The translations under genes and the position numbers were made by a program. A DNA stretch of 64,000 nt, taken from assembly GCA_963971305.1 (NCBI GenBank), contig OZ020303.1:46674106-46738105 (forward strand). The letters are read 5' to 3'. The notes under the pieces were generated by a model. That model was not told where the DNA came from. It saw only the letters and a program-made list of their open reading frames with translations, and did no database searches. How positions within the stretch are numbered: the first letter of the stretch is position 1; each line of letters begins with the position of its first letter. This document shows, in pieces, positions 63,714 to 64,000 of the stretch. The DNA comes from Arcuatula senhousia (taxonomy: Eukaryota > Mollusca > Bivalvia > Mytilida > Mytilidae).

Positions 63714-64000
63714 CTGGAATAAAATTTTAAATACATGTACATGAAAGCATATAGAAACCACTTTAAAAATGTATCAGAGTCCACAGGTATTGTTTTTTTT
63801 AATATTGTTACACACAATTGCTCAGTCGCTTGATAAATTCCCATCCATATGTAAAATTATTGATTCAAATATTGATTCAATAAGAACAATGTCCAGCAAT
63901 TATGAAAAGTCTTTACAAAAAAATCCAATTCTTTCATCTTTAAATTTATGAAAATTAAAACAGAGTACATGTATATCATATTATATAGACTTTAAAGTAT

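Overview
The window is animal nuclear DNA, A+T-rich, dense in introns and transposon remnants. The repeat families (mobile elements with tandem-repeat cores, GAC/ACGG microsatellites and a terminal hairpin, plus many short inverted-repeat elements) resemble those of bivalve molluscs. A mussel-like bivalve is my best inference, not a demonstrated fact. I see no bacterial-type operon, CRISPR array, rRNA or tRNA.

The dominant gene is a minus-strand orthologue of TRRAP, the giant HEAT/TPR pseudokinase scaffold of the SAGA and TIP60/NuA4 histone acetyltransferase complexes. I could place 54 consecutive exons between 63713 and 10353. All have GT-AG introns, and the reading phase is conserved through every junction: 7,344 coding bases, 2,448 codons. 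Both ends of the gene are outside the window. The N-terminal part lies above 64000. The C-terminal FRB-like, PI3K-like pseudokinase and FATC parts lie below position 1, across an intron of more than 10.3 kb. An intronless class A GPCR-like gene (37917-38861, minus strand) sits inside the 6.9-kb TRRAP intron 34317-41185.

Layout: 1-6820 is a stack of repeat elements inserted into each other; 7151-9875 is a decayed pogo-like (DDE_1) transposase with its own intron; 10353-34316 holds exons 54 to 30, with large tandem-repeat elements at 16488-17635, 20502-23946, 24169-24947 and 29610-30207; 34317-41185 is the GPCR-bearing intron; 41186-63713 holds exons 29 to 1, with further elements at 41580-42106, 54914-56263, 56712-57638, 60541-61649 and a long palindrome at 63052-63345.

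The least expected signal is repeated local tandem duplication of exon edges. Fragments of at least five TRRAP exons, and of the 5' end of the GPCR gene, lie as tandem copies beside their parent exon, often with a splice donor. The clearest cases are an eight-copy 74-bp array carrying the second half of a likely bipartite nuclear localisation signal (43926-44520), and two intact 81-bp in-frame exon copies (50322-50402 and 50500-50580).
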